Source of the DNA: Bacteroidia bacterium
GTDB lineage: Bacteria > Bacteroidota > Bacteroidia > Chitinophagales > Chitinophagaceae
Length of the DNA stretch: 64,000 nt
Assembly (NCBI GenBank): GCA_030426665.1
Contig: JAUHYD010000011.1
Location: 122,951-186,950 of the forward strand
Direction: 5' to 3'
Shown: positions 11,348 to 19,782 of the stretch, in pieces
Layout: every line of letters begins with the position of its first letter
How positions within the stretch are numbered: position 1 is the first letter of the stretch
The notes under the pieces: generated by a model
What the model was told of the DNA's origin: nothing
The model's database searches: none
Seen by the model: the letters and a program-made list of their open reading frames with translations, nothing else
Made by a program: the position numbers and the translations under genes

Positions 11348-11355
11348 TATCTTTG
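11348..11355 (+). promoter_or_regulatory. tracrRNA promoter (-7 box)
   Basis: TATCTTTG is a perfect match to the Bacteroidota -7 consensus TAnnTTTG. It ends 5 bp before the anti-repeat, which places the tracrRNA start at about 11360. The -33 region falls within the first codons of cas9 and is T-rich, with no clear TTTG. Confidence 0.7.
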
Positions 11356-11359
11356 ATTC

Positions 11360-11433
11360 GAAATTTGAAAGCAAATCACAATAAGGATTATTCCGTTGTG
11401 AAAACATTCAAGGCGGGGCAACTCGCCTTTTTT
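11360..11433 (+). ncRNA. tracrRNA
   Basis: The anti-repeat at 11361-11381 is an exact reverse complement of 21 bases near the 5' end of the CRISPR repeat. It is followed by a short GGA-TTA-TCC hairpin resembling the nexus, a linker, and a terminator stem AAGGCG/CGCCTT with a loop of 8 and six T at 11428-11433. The order anti-repeat, nexus, terminator is that of a type II tracrRNA. At about 74 nt it is compact. It is transcribed divergently from cas9, whose start codon is ~30 bp away. Confidence 0.92.
11410..11433 (+). terminator. Intrinsic terminator of the tracrRNA
   Basis: The stem AAGGCG (11410-11415) pairs with CGCCTT (11424-11429), followed by a T run to 11433. This hairpin is also expected to be part of the Cas9-bound RNA. 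Confidence 0.85.
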
Positions 11434-11616
11434 CTTTCCAGACACTAAATATATATAAATCCTCACATTCCCGTCTGCATGAATTTATTTAGTTACCTCC
11501 TTGAGCAGCCAAAATAACGCATAATATCATAATTAATTAATTTAAAAATGTGAATATCTTTTTTGTCAGTCACACCACTTAGGCATACTTATTGTGCTTA
11601 TAAATAATACTCATGA

Positions 11617-11624
11617 CAAACCTA
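11617..11624 (-). promoter_or_regulatory. Candidate cas operon promoter (-7 box)
   Basis: TAGGTTTG on the minus strand is the nearest perfect TAnnTTTG upstream of cas9 that I found. Use of it would give a ~285-nt 5' UTR that crosses the tracrRNA gene in antisense. No well-spaced -33 box was seen, so this is tentative. Confidence 0.3.
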
Positions 11625-11751
11625 TTTCACAACCTCCAAAACCATAAAACATTTTTCGCATAACAACCCGGGCAAATAATATTTTCCACAATACGCAAAC
11701 CCTCCTCACAACAAAAAAAACACACCCCAATACAAACACTATAGCAGAGAA

Positions 11752-11842
11752 TGCGCAAAAAATGCGCAATTTCATAAACACAAACCATTGATTATCAATA
11801 ATTTAGAGAATATTTAAACTTACACAGAAAATTGCGCAATTT
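11752..11842 (-). promoter_or_regulatory. 91-bp TTGCGCA / TGATAATCAAT element, copy 1
   Basis: Read on the minus strand it is AAATTGCGCA-N35-TGATAATCAAT-N14-AAATTGCGCA-N4-TTGCGCA. The same blocks at the same spacing occur on the plus strand at 63135-63225. The central block matches the IHF consensus WATCAR-N4-TTR on both strands. It lies between tkt and the tracrRNA/cas9 promoters, so either side could be its target. Confidence 0.5.
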
Positions 11843-11956
11843 CCCGAAAACCGGAAACGGTGCCACAAAGAAATCACCAATACAATAGTTATAAACACAA
11901 AACAAACACCCAAAACTCCCATCCATTTTTCCTTAGAAAAACTCCCCTTAATCTGC

Positions 11957-11964
11957 TACTTTTG
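11957..11964 (+). promoter_or_regulatory. tkt promoter (-7 box)
   Basis: TACTTTTG is a perfect TAnnTTTG, followed by CA as in other strong promoters in this window (for example der and engB). It ends 13 bp before the ATG at 11978, implying a very short 5' UTR. Confidence 0.65.
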
Positions 11965-11977
11965 CAGTATTACACAC

Positions 11978-12826
11978 ATGGCAATGGATATAAAAAACCT
12001 ACAAGAGATGGCGACGCAGGTGCGTCGTGATATAGTAAGAATGGTACATCAGGTACAAAGCGGTCACCCGGGGGGCTCCCTTGGCTGTACCGATTTCCTC
12101 ACCGCACTCTACTTCAAAGTCATGGAGCGCAAAGCAGGCTTCGACATGGATGGTATTGGCGAGGATATTTTCTTCCTCTCTAATGGTCACATCTCTCCGG
12201 TATTTTATAGTGTATTGGCTCGTTCCGGTTACTTCCCGGTCAGCGAGTTAGCCACATTCCGTCATATCAACTCCCGCCTGCAGGGGCACCCCGCTACCCA
12301 CGAGCATCTACCCGGCGTACGCATTGCCAGCGGTTCACTCGGTCAGGGAATGAGTGTAGCAGCAGGTGCCGCACTTGCCAAAAGGCTCAATAATGACAAT
12401 CACTTAGTATACTCCCTCCACGGAGACGGAGAACTACAGGAAGGTCAGAACTGGGAAGCAATTATGTTTGCCGCCCACCACAAGATAGACAACCTAATAG
12501 CTACCATAGACGTAAACCGCCAGCAGATAGACGGTCCTACAGCAGAGGTGATGAACTTAGGCTCATTGCGCGATAAGTTCGAGGCATTTGGCTGGCACGT
12601 CATGGATATGGAAGGCAATGTAATGGACGATGTTTTGGCAGGCCTTGCAGCTGCCAAAGCGGCTACCGGCAAGGGTAAGCCTGTGTGTATCCTGATGCAT
12701 ACCGAAATGGGTAAAGGTGTCAGTTTTATGGAAGGCACACACAAGTGGCACGGCATTGCCCCCAACGATAAGCAGCTGGAACAAGCACTTACCGAATTGG
12801 GTACCACCACTCTGGGCGACTATTAA
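11978..12826 (+). CDS. Transketolase, N-terminal (TPP-binding) subunit
   Basis: The 282-aa protein corresponds to the N-terminal, diphosphate/TPP-binding half of transketolase, which transfers two-carbon ketol units in the pentose phosphate pathway. Visible motifs are HPGGSLGCTDFLTALYF near residue 28, GSLGQGMSVAAGAAL, and the ThDP motif GDGELQEGQNWEA followed by DVNRQQIDG. The C-terminal pyrimidine-binding half is absent. Split transketolases are known in many bacteria, where the second half is often adjacent, but here the next gene is an unrelated lipoprotein, so the partner must be encoded elsewhere. The frame ends cleanly, with no sign of a frameshift. Confidence 0.93.
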   Translation: MAMDIKNLQEMATQVRRDIVRMVHQVQSGHPGGSLGCTDFLTALYFKVMERKAGFDMDGIGEDIFFLSNGHISPVFYSVLARSGYFPVSELATFRHINSRLQGHPATHEHLPGVRIASGSLGQGMSVAAGAALAKRLNNDNHLVYSLHGDGELQEGQNWEAIMFAAHHKIDNLIATIDVNRQQIDGPTAEVMNLGSLRDKFEAFGWHVMDMEGNVMDDVLAGLAAAKAATGKGKPVCILMHTEMGKGVSFMEGTHKWHGIAPNDKQLEQALTELGTTTLGDY

Positions 12827-12911
12827 CACACTTTTGTAGATAGTTTTCGGTAAATTTGTTACACTGATGTTGAAGAGATAATCAATCTGAAACACTCAGC
12901 AGTGGAACTTT

Positions 12912-13340
12912 ATGATTAAAAAGTCACATTTTATACTCCTTACTGCGTGCATGCTGACTGTAGCAATGCTATCAGCATGTCGCAAAGACGATGGTCCGGG
13001 GACACCTTTTTCCAAAATCACAGGCAAATGGAAAAAAGCGCAATATGCTACTGACGACAATGCTAACGGCATTCTGGACGATTGGGAAATTCATGATGTA
13101 GACAATACAATCACCAATACTTTGGAATTCAAAAAAGACTCAACCGGAATAGAGTCCACTACGTCGGCACCGGAGCTATATTTTAACTGGCGCGTAGGTG
13201 GCGATGTATCACTCATTATGGAGTATGGCGCAAGCGACACGGTAAACTACCAGGTTAAGGAGGTAAACGCGTCCCGCCTCAACCTCGTTACAGATACAAA
13301 ATTCGGTTTGGCAGGTTATTATTATCGTCGCACATTTTAA
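12912..13340 (+). CDS. Small lipoprotein with lipocalin-like domain
   Basis: The 142-aa protein has a lipoprotein signal peptide ending in the lipobox LSAC (Cys23), so it is probably anchored in the outer membrane. The mature part begins with an acidic linker. It then shows ITGKWKKAQYATDDNANGILDDWE followed by beta-rich sequence, as in the lipocalin-like proteins that are common and poorly characterised in Bacteroidota. The DDNANGILDDWE stretch resembles a Ca-binding loop. It sits alone between tkt and icd. The molecular role is unknown. Confidence 0.75.
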   Translation: MIKKSHFILLTACMLTVAMLSACRKDDGPGTPFSKITGKWKKAQYATDDNANGILDDWEIHDVDNTITNTLEFKKDSTGIESTTSAPELYFNWRVGGDVSLIMEYGASDTVNYQVKEVNASRLNLVTDTKFGLAGYYYRRTF

Positions 13341-13341
13341 T

Positions 13342-13369
13342 TTTGCTTTTTATCCGTTCCCTATCTTTA
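13342..13369 (+). promoter_or_regulatory. Likely icd promoter
   Basis: TTTG at 13342-13345 and TATCTTTA at 13362-13369 (one mismatch to TAnnTTTG) are 16 bp apart. A ~100-nt leader would then precede the icd ATG. Confidence 0.45.
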
Positions 13370-13474
13370 CAAAAACTCACTACATTTGAATTATTGTATC
13401 AGTCCATCCCGAGAGGATAGATTCACAACAACAAACATTAAATAAATCATAACAAGCAATAAACATTTAAGACA

Positions 13475-14701
13475 ATGGCAAAGATAAAAGTAGCAAACCC
13501 TGTGGTAGAACTTGATGGCGATGAAATGACGCGCATCATTTGGAAATTCATAAAAGAGAAACTGATACTACCCTACTTAGAGCTGGACATCAGGTATTAC
13601 GACCTCGGTGTAGAATATCGTGACGAGACAAACGATCAGGTAACCGTTGATGCCGCCAATGCCATCAAAGAACATGGAGTAGGCATCAAGTGTGCAACGA
13701 TTACGCCCGACGAAGGTCGGGTTACGGAATTTGGTCTGAAACAAATGTGGAGAAGCCCCAACGGGACTATCAGAAACATATTAGACGGAACAGTTTTCCG
13801 TGAACCTATCGTCATGAGCAATATCCCACGCCTGGTACCAAATTGGACAGCACCTATCTGTATCGGCCGTCACGCTTTCGGCGACCAATACCGCGCAACG
13901 GATATGATTGTTAAGGGAAAGGGCAAACTGACCATTACATTTGAAGGTGAAGACGGCAATTCTGTAACCCACGAGGTATACAACTTCAAGGGAGATGGTG
14001 TTGCACTTGCTATGTACAATACCGATGAATCTATATTCGGCTTTGCTCGATCTTGCTTCAATGTAGCACTTCAGAAAAAATGGCCGCTATACTTGTCTAC
14101 AAAGAATACAATCCTGAAAAAGTATGATGGCAGGTTCAAAGACATATTTGAACAAGTGTATCAGGAAGAATTTAAAAAAGACTTTGATGCCAATGGGCTT
14201 GTATACGAACATAGACTAATTGACGACATGGTGGCAAGTGCGCTTAAATGGCATGGTAACTTTGTGTGGGCATGTAAGAATTACGATGGCGATGTGCAGA
14301 GCGACACCGTAGCACAGGGTTTCGGTTCGCTTGGATTGATGACATCAGTACTTGTAACCCCCGACGGTAAAACGATGGAAGCCGAAGCCGCTCACGGTAC
14401 AGTGACCCGTCACTACAGAGAGCATCAGCTGGGCAACCCAACCAGCACCAACCCCATAGCATCTATTTTTGCCTGGACACGCGGTTTGGCGTTCAGAGGC
14501 AAGTTAGACGACAATCAGGCGCTGATAGACTTTGCCAACACACTGGAACAGGTATGTATTGACACTGTAGAAAGTGGCAAAATGACGAAAGACCTGGCGG
14601 TATGTATTCACGGAAACAAAGTAAAACACGGTGAGCATTACTTATACACCGAGGAATTCCTCGAAGCAGTCAATGAAAATCTCATTAAGAAAGTGGGATA
14701 A
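13475..14701 (+). CDS. icd: NADP-dependent isocitrate dehydrogenase
   Basis: The 408-aa protein oxidises isocitrate to 2-oxoglutarate in the TCA cycle. Its length and sequence ([21 protein letters not shown] at the N-terminus, then [32 protein letters not shown], and YRATDMIV) match the homodimeric, eukaryote-like type II IDH rather than the E. coli type. The metal and substrate region appears as [12 protein letters not shown] and NYDGDVQSD. The NADP-binding part is [18 protein letters not shown]. It is monocistronic, ended by a strong hairpin 30 bp downstream. Confidence 0.97.
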   Translation: MAKIKVANPVVELDGDEMTRIIWKFIKEKLILPYLELDIRYYDLGVEYRDETNDQVTVDAANAIKEHGVGIKCATITPDEGRVTEFGLKQMWRSPNGTIRNILDGTVFREPIVMSNIPRLVPNWTAPICIGRHAFGDQYRATDMIVKGKGKLTITFEGEDGNSVTHEVYNFKGDGVALAMYNTDESIFGFARSCFNVALQKKWPLYLSTKNTILKKYDGRFKDIFEQVYQEEFKKDFDANGLVYEHRLIDDMVASALKWHGNFVWACKNYDGDVQSDTVAQGFGSLGLMTSVLVTPDGKTMEAEAAHGTVTRHYREHQLGNPTSTNPIASIFAWTRGLAFRGKLDDNQALIDFANTLEQVCIDTVESGKMTKDLAVCIHGNKVKHGEHYLYTEEFLEAVNENLIKKVG

Positions 14702-14730
14702 CACAACAGAATAAATTTACTAATTTAGAG

Positions 14731-14777
14731 GGGTGTCTCGTTTGCCATTAAACCATACGAGACACCCAATTTGTTTT
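14731..14777 (+). terminator. icd terminator
   Basis: GGGTGTCTCGT (14731-14741) pairs perfectly with ACGAGACACCC (14757-14767) around a 15-nt loop, followed by AATTTGTTTT. It lies 30 bp past the icd stop. Confidence 0.85.
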
Positions 14778-14855
14778 AGTTCCGGTTCAGCCGGAAATCT
14801 TTGCAATTGGAAAAAAAACGCTACTCAATTTTCTAGTCATCAAAAACGATACGAT

Positions 14856-15254
14856 ATGCCAAGTGCTAATAAACCGGAAGAATACAACCATGTGATGCCC
14901 TACATTATTGTAAAAGATGCTGCCGGGCTCATGCAATTTATGCAGAACGTATTAGGTGCAGACGAGAAAATGAAGCACCTATCTGAAGACGGAATGACGG
15001 TAATGCATGGCGAGGTAACAATAGGTGACAGCGTTGTTATGGTGGCAGAGGCAAAAGGTCCATACGGACCTGATACTGCAGCGATGTTTGTATACGTACA
15101 AGACGCTGACGATACTTATAAACAAGCGTTAGCTGCCGGTGCTACTTCCATCATGGCTGTGGCAGACCATCCATACGGCAGAAGCGGTGGCATCAAGGAC
15201 CCCTATGGGAATACATGGTGGGTGACGAGTGTCGCTACCAAAAGTGAAGCTTAA
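14856..15254 (+). CDS. VOC (glyoxalase/bleomycin-resistance) superfamily protein, PhnB-like
   Basis: I chose the ATG at 14856 because the frame upstream of it overlaps the icd terminator. The 132-aa protein has the paired beta-alpha-beta modules of the VOC fold: VMPYIIVKDAAGLMQFMQ, then GDSVVMVAEAKG, then MFVYVQDADDTYKQALAAGA, then GGIKDPYGNTWWV. The last motif holds the usual metal-binding Asp/Trp region. Members include PhnB-like proteins of unknown substrate. No catalytic role can be assigned from sequence. Confidence 0.85.
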   Translation: MPSANKPEEYNHVMPYIIVKDAAGLMQFMQNVLGADEKMKHLSEDGMTVMHGEVTIGDSVVMVAEAKGPYGPDTAAMFVYVQDADDTYKQALAAGATSIMAVADHPYGRSGGIKDPYGNTWWVTSVATKSEA

Positions 15255-15412
15255 GTAAAACAACAAACCGAAGCGAACTTAAGGTACAATTAAAATATTG
15301 CTCAACAATATTGACTTCCGTATATAAACAGTATTAGTAGCGTCCACGACAGAATACATCTGTTGCTCACGCAGAAACACACGTTATGTATAAGTACCTC
15401 AAAGAATATAAT

Positions 15413-16543
15413 CTACTCCCCGGCGGCAGCAGTCTGCATTGGTACTTCATCCGGATAGTCTAAGTAACTCCACTTATGCACAACCACCCCATCCTTGAGC
15501 AGCATTAGTCCCGGATTGGTCCGCATAACGGTTTTACTAACCGTACCATCAATTATCAGGAATGGGACATCTTTCATATTCCACGCATCCTGATAAGTGA
15601 CGCAAATATCCCGTCCTACAGATGCAGCTACGTAGAATGGTATATTGTTGGCTTTAGCCTTTGCTATCACCTGCCTTAACTCATCCAGGTTATCTACATT
15701 GGCTTTTTTAGGCTGGCGCAGGAACCATAAATAAACATATCCTTTTGCCGTCATTACCGCCTTGGTAACATCTTCATTATTCTCATTTGTCAGCGAGTAA
15801 TCATGAATCTCTGACTCCCCGGTGGCCGCCTTAACTAACTTTGACTCGCTTGATACAAATTTCCAACTCGGGTCTTTCCATGGATAGTTGTCTTCAGTAA
15901 ACTCCTTCTTAACCCCATTCTTTTCATAGATGAACGTGGTAGCGTATTCTGCGGGCGTCCCGTCAGGGTCAGGCTGCATTTCTTCCCATATATTGTTTCC
16001 TGCTCTGTACGGCAAGCAATCATGGACGGGCAAGTGATGCAGTACCCACCACTGTGCACCAAACGCAAAAAGTGCGGCAAACAATACGATTGAAAAATTA
16101 ATCTTAGTGTTATTAAACAATGGGAACACCCGGTATCGGAATGTGTACAAAAAGAATACAGCGGCCGTTAGTACCACATCCTTATAAAACGTAGCGGTGT
16201 TAGAAATCTTGATGCAGTCACCGAAACAGCCGCATTCCTTAATCTTGCCCGAATACAAAGCATAACCGGTAAGAAAAGTAAAAAAGATATTGAGCAACAA
16301 AAGGAGTGTAACATATAGTCGGAAATGGTTACCGACAATCATTGCCACACCGGATATAATTTCGAAGGCAATCATCAGAACAGACATAGCCTCAGAAACA
16401 TTAAGCATAAAGCCCATATTCCACACCTCAAAAAACTCATTCATTTTATAGGTGAGTCCCAGAGGGTCATTAGCTTTAACTAACCCGGAGAAGATAAATA
16501 AAAGACCTACAGCAATCCTTAAAATCCATAAAATAACCTTCAT
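15413..16543 (-). CDS. DoxX/MauE-like membrane protein, BT_3928 family
   Basis: The 376-aa protein has four predicted transmembrane helices in its first ~170 residues (DoxX/MauE type). A KECGCFGDC cysteine motif near residue 105 is typical of MauE-like redox membrane proteins. A fifth helix follows, then a ~200-aa extracytoplasmic domain with a thioredoxin-like look (YVYLWFLRQPKKANVDNLDEL and VPFLIIDGTVSKT). This domain layout is that of the BT_3928 family. A role in extracytoplasmic thiol/disulfide chemistry is an inference. It is divergent from folP, an arrangement I believe recurs in Bacteroidota. Confidence 0.8.
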   Translation of the reverse strand: MKVILWILRIAVGLLFIFSGLVKANDPLGLTYKMNEFFEVWNMGFMLNVSEAMSVLMIAFEIISGVAMIVGNHFRLYVTLLLLLNIFFTFLTGYALYSGKIKECGCFGDCIKISNTATFYKDVVLTAAVFFLYTFRYRVFPLFNNTKINFSIVLFAALFAFGAQWWVLHHLPVHDCLPYRAGNNIWEEMQPDPDGTPAEYATTFIYEKNGVKKEFTEDNYPWKDPSWKFVSSESKLVKAATGESEIHDYSLTNENNEDVTKAVMTAKGYVYLWFLRQPKKANVDNLDELRQVIAKAKANNIPFYVAASVGRDICVTYQDAWNMKDVPFLIIDGTVSKTVMRTNPGLMLLKDGVVVHKWSYLDYPDEVPMQTAAAGE

Positions 16544-16755
16544 GTTATAAAATTGTAGTTTAGGTTCGTGAAATTACTTAATTATCAGTTAGCAAATATG
16601 CATGCAATCGGTTAATAAAAACTTAATTATTCCTCAGGTGCTCGCAATCACAGCAATGGCGCATTTCGGGCAGCGTGAATATAAACATACACTAACATTA
16701 GTTAAATTGCAACGCAGACGATTATAGTCAGATTTCAAAACACACAAGCATCACT

Positions 16756-17580
16756 TTGAAAAAACTTACTTCAGGCAACAAACATATCGACCTAAATACT
16801 CCGATTGTAATGGGGATATTGAATGCAACGCCTAACAGTTTCTTCAACAAAGGGCGTGATTCTGATACAGATAGTTTGTTGCGAACAGCTACAAATATGT
16901 TAAAAGACGGGGTGGCGATTCTTGATATTGGAGGTGCCAGCACGAAACCCGGGCAACCAATCATGAATGCATCGGAAGAACTCAAACGGGTAATTCCGGT
17001 AATAGCGGCACTAAACCGAGAATTTCCGGATGTATGGTTATCGGTAGATACCTATAACTCAACAGTGGCAAAGGAAGCTGTTGCAGCCGGAGCCAGCATA
17101 GTAAACGACATAAGCGGTGGCGCATTCGACAGCAATATGCTGCCCGTTGTCGCTGAACTGAAAGTCCCCTTTATCGCAATGCATATACAGGGGACTCCGG
17201 AAACCATGCAACAAAACCCAACTTATGACAATGTTGTCCAGGAGGTTAAACGACACTTACTTCAGATAATTGCCCGGAGTACAGCGGCAGGCATATCTGA
17301 TATAGTTATAGACCCCGGATTTGGGTTTGGGAAAACGGTGGCACATAATTTTGAACTGTTGCGTATGCTGGGTGCATTCACAACATTAGACAGACCTATC
17401 CTTGCAGGCGTCTCACGGAAATCAATGATATGCAAACCACTGAAAATCAACCCTGAACATGCACTAAACGGAACCACAGCATTAAACATGACGGCGCTCA
17501 TAAATGGAGCCAATATACTGCGTGTGCACGATGTAAAGGAAGCAATAGAGGTAGTAACATTGTACAACAAACTAAGCTAA
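16756..17580 (+). CDS. folP: Dihydropteroate synthase
   Basis: The 274-aa TIM-barrel enzyme condenses p-aminobenzoate with dihydropterin pyrophosphate in folate synthesis. It shows VMGILNATPNSFFNKGR at the N-terminus, DIGGASTKPGQP, SVDTYNSTVAKEA, VNDISGG, IVIDPGFGFGKT and the ASVSRKS-like motif AGVSRKSMI. The only start that keeps the first beta strand is a TTG at 16756, because the next ATG falls inside the pterin-binding motif. It converges with pepT, with the stop codons about 1 bp apart. Confidence 0.95.
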   Translation: MKKLTSGNKHIDLNTPIVMGILNATPNSFFNKGRDSDTDSLLRTATNMLKDGVAILDIGGASTKPGQPIMNASEELKRVIPVIAALNREFPDVWLSVDTYNSTVAKEAVAAGASIVNDISGGAFDSNMLPVVAELKVPFIAMHIQGTPETMQQNPTYDNVVQEVKRHLLQIIARSTAAGISDIVIDPGFGFGKTVAHNFELLRMLGAFTTLDRPILAGVSRKSMICKPLKINPEHALNGTTALNMTALINGANILRVHDVKEAIEVVTLYNKLS

Positions 17581-17581
17581 T

Positions 17582-18832
17582 TTACCCACGTTCTGCCCAA
17601 ATCTGAGATAGATGCACCAGTGTCTCCACTGCCTTCTCCATATCCTGAACACTTACGTATTCCTGCTTTGAATGGATACCCATTTCTCCGGTAAATATAT
17701 TGGGGCAAGGCAATCCAATAAAAGATAAACGAGAACCATCAGTACCACCACGTATGCTTTGACGTTCTGGGGTCATGCCGGCACGCTTATATGCTTCCTC
17801 GGCATAATCCATTACCTGCGGGCAGCCATCCAATATCTCCTTCATATTCCGGTATTGCTCCTTTACTTCAAATGTCATAGAAGAGCCGGGGAACATGGCT
17901 ACCGCCTTTTCGGCGTATTCCTTAAGGCGAGCCTCATGCTCTGCCAGCTTCGCAGTAACAAAGTCTCTCACAATAAACTGTACGGTTGCTGTTTCTAATT
18001 CGCCACTCATTGCCATCGGGTGCACAAACCCTTCCATCCCTTCGGTCGACTCCGGGCACCAGGTATCTTTGGGCAGACTATCTACAAAAGCCGAAGCAAT
18101 CTTGATGGCATGAACAATCTTCCCTTTTGCATATCCGGGGTGCGCACTGATGCCATGAAAGGTTACGGTAGCCGCATCAGCAGAGAAGGTCTCCCCTTCC
18201 AACAAGCCACGCTCTCCCCCATCAAGGGTATAACCGTATTGTGCGCCGAGCCGCTCCATATCTACGGCAGCAACACCACGGCCTATCTCTTCGTCAGGCG
18301 TAAACAGAATACGGATTTTACCATGCTCTATATCCTGGTTGTTCATTAGGTGATGAGCCAGGTCCATAATAATGGCTACTCCTGCCTTATCATCCGCACC
18401 CAACAATGTAGTTCCCGAAGCTGTGATTATATCATCGCCGATACGCTCTTTCAGGTAGGGATGATTTTTTGTACTAATAACGACTGACGTATCATCGGGC
18501 AACGTAATATCATTACCATCATACGCCTTATGAAGTATCGGCTTCACACCTTTTCCACTGCAATCCGGTGCCGTATCTACGTGTGCACAATAGCAAATAA
18601 CAGGTACATCCTTATCTGTGGTGGCCGGGATAGTAGCATAAACGTACCCATGCTCGTCCAATTCGGCATCAGAGATGCCCATAGCCTGCAACTCTTCAAC
18701 GAGGACACGGCTAAGGTCTTTTTGCTTTTCCGTAGATGGTTGCGCTTCCGAGTTAGGATCGCTCTGAGTATCTATCTGTACGTATCTCATCAACCGCTCT
18801 GCCGCAGTCTGATTATATCTTGCTAATGCCAT
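17582..18832 (-). CDS. pepT: Peptidase T (tripeptide aminopeptidase)
   Basis: The 416-aa M20B zinc metallopeptidase removes the N-terminal residue from tripeptides in the cytoplasm. Zinc-binding and catalytic motifs are visible: CAHVDTAPD, GADDKAGVAIIMDL and FTPDEEIGRG. They are followed by the dimerisation domain and C-terminal RGGTDGSRLSFIGLPCPNIFTG with a final zinc-binding His in GIHSKQEY. Length and order are normal for PepT. Confidence 0.96.
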   Translation of the reverse strand: MALARYNQTAAERLMRYVQIDTQSDPNSEAQPSTEKQKDLSRVLVEELQAMGISDAELDEHGYVYATIPATTDKDVPVICYCAHVDTAPDCSGKGVKPILHKAYDGNDITLPDDTSVVISTKNHPYLKERIGDDIITASGTTLLGADDKAGVAIIMDLAHHLMNNQDIEHGKIRILFTPDEEIGRGVAAVDMERLGAQYGYTLDGGERGLLEGETFSADAATVTFHGISAHPGYAKGKIVHAIKIASAFVDSLPKDTWCPESTEGMEGFVHPMAMSGELETATVQFIVRDFVTAKLAEHEARLKEYAEKAVAMFPGSSMTFEVKEQYRNMKEILDGCPQVMDYAEEAYKRAGMTPERQSIRGGTDGSRLSFIGLPCPNIFTGEMGIHSKQEYVSVQDMEKAVETLVHLSQIWAERG

Positions 18833-18928
18833 AGTTCTGATTTTGAAGTATAAATGTAAAGAAGTTGCCCCGGTAATGGAAGTGGCATGTGGTGTTTACC
18901 CAATATTTCACATATTGTTACCACACGG

Positions 18929-19348
18929 TTAGTCAGTTGACTTAGACGGCTGCGGTACGTGTTCACCATTCTTATAAACATCGGCCGGATATTTATGACT
19001 TTTGAACAGCTCGGCCCTACCGTCTTTCAGCCTGAAATTGTAATACACTTTTTCCTCTGGGTATTCCTGAGCAAGATATACTAACCTCGATTTGTAATAC
19101 TTGTCATTGGCACGAATATCTACGTGATAGTAGTAGCCGGACGGCAACAACAAAGAGTAATACATGCCATTGGCACCAACCCAATAGTCTTTTGCTTCCC
19201 GCTTTCGGGTGATCTTTACTCTGGCACCTTTGGCAAGATGACCCGATTCATCCAGCACTACCCCACTCATCATACTCATCTGAGCTACTGCAGTACCGGG
19301 AGTCAAACCAATAACGAAAAGAAAAACTACGATAATACCAAACTTCAT
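18929..19348 (-). CDS. Secreted protein with carboxypeptidase-like regulatory domain
   Basis: The 139-aa protein has a signal peptide (cut near TAVAQ) and a single beta-sandwich-like module: MSGVVLDESGHLAKGARVKITRK, then YYSLLLPSGYYYHVDIRAND. This is the carboxypeptidase-regulatory or CNA-B type fold that is common in Bacteroidota surface proteins. A charged C-terminal tail follows. It has no catalytic motif and no sorting domain, so it is probably periplasmic. The role is unknown. Confidence 0.65.
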   Translation of the reverse strand: MKFGIIVVFLFVIGLTPGTAVAQMSMMSGVVLDESGHLAKGARVKITRKREAKDYWVGANGMYYSLLLPSGYYYHVDIRANDKYYKSRLVYLAQEYPEEKVYYNFRLKDGRAELFKSHKYPADVYKNGEHVPQPSKSTD

Positions 19349-19407
19349 ATTTCTATCTACTTATCTAAAGTTCCAAAAAACGAAACAAATTAATGCCACG
19401 CAACCGG

Positions 19408-19770
19408 CTATATGAACTTCTTATAGAAAAACAACAAATAGAAGCTGAACAGGCCATCCAACAAAAACAGATTACTCATATATAGCTCCCTTTGATTGAT
19501 GTTCTTCAAGACCAGGAACAAACATACATTAAGCAAGGTAAGCAACAAATAGGTCAGCGCCCCCCATTTTCGTAAGTCACAGGCAGCTATCCAGGTAATG
19601 GTATACCCCAGCATCCAAAGCACCTGAATCCACTCTACCCCACCAAAAGGCAAGTATCTAACACCCCAAATCGTCCACAACAACCACACAACATGTGCCG
19701 CAGCTACAAAGGGCATCATTAGCGGAGGTTTCCGGGCAACATCTTTTACAAAGGCTGAAAAGCTCCGCAT
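19408..19770 (-). CDS. Small integral membrane protein, unknown
   Basis: The frame could start at a TTG at 19779, but the ATG at 19770 gives MRSFSAFVKDV and is preferred. The 120-aa protein has four hydrophobic helices (around VVWLLWTIWGV, VLWMLGYTITWIAA, LTYLLLTLLNVCLFLVL and LLDGLFSFYLLFF) and a basic C-terminus. It resembles no family I can name. It lies 12 bp from the start of the cystathionine beta-synthase stop and may be its operon partner. Confidence 0.55.
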   Translation of the reverse strand: MRSFSAFVKDVARKPPLMMPFVAAAHVVWLLWTIWGVRYLPFGGVEWIQVLWMLGYTITWIAACDLRKWGALTYLLLTLLNVCLFLVLKNINQRELYMSNLFLLDGLFSFYLLFFYKKFI

Positions 19771-19782
19771 GGTTTCCAATTA

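Larger units (their letters stand above)
11435..11977. other. Intergenic region between tracrRNA and tkt
   Basis: About 540 bp with no credible ORF and high A/C content on the plus strand. It contains the candidate cas promoter, copy 1 of the 91-bp element, and the tkt promoter. I see no tRNA, attachment site or transposon end. Confidence 0.6.
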
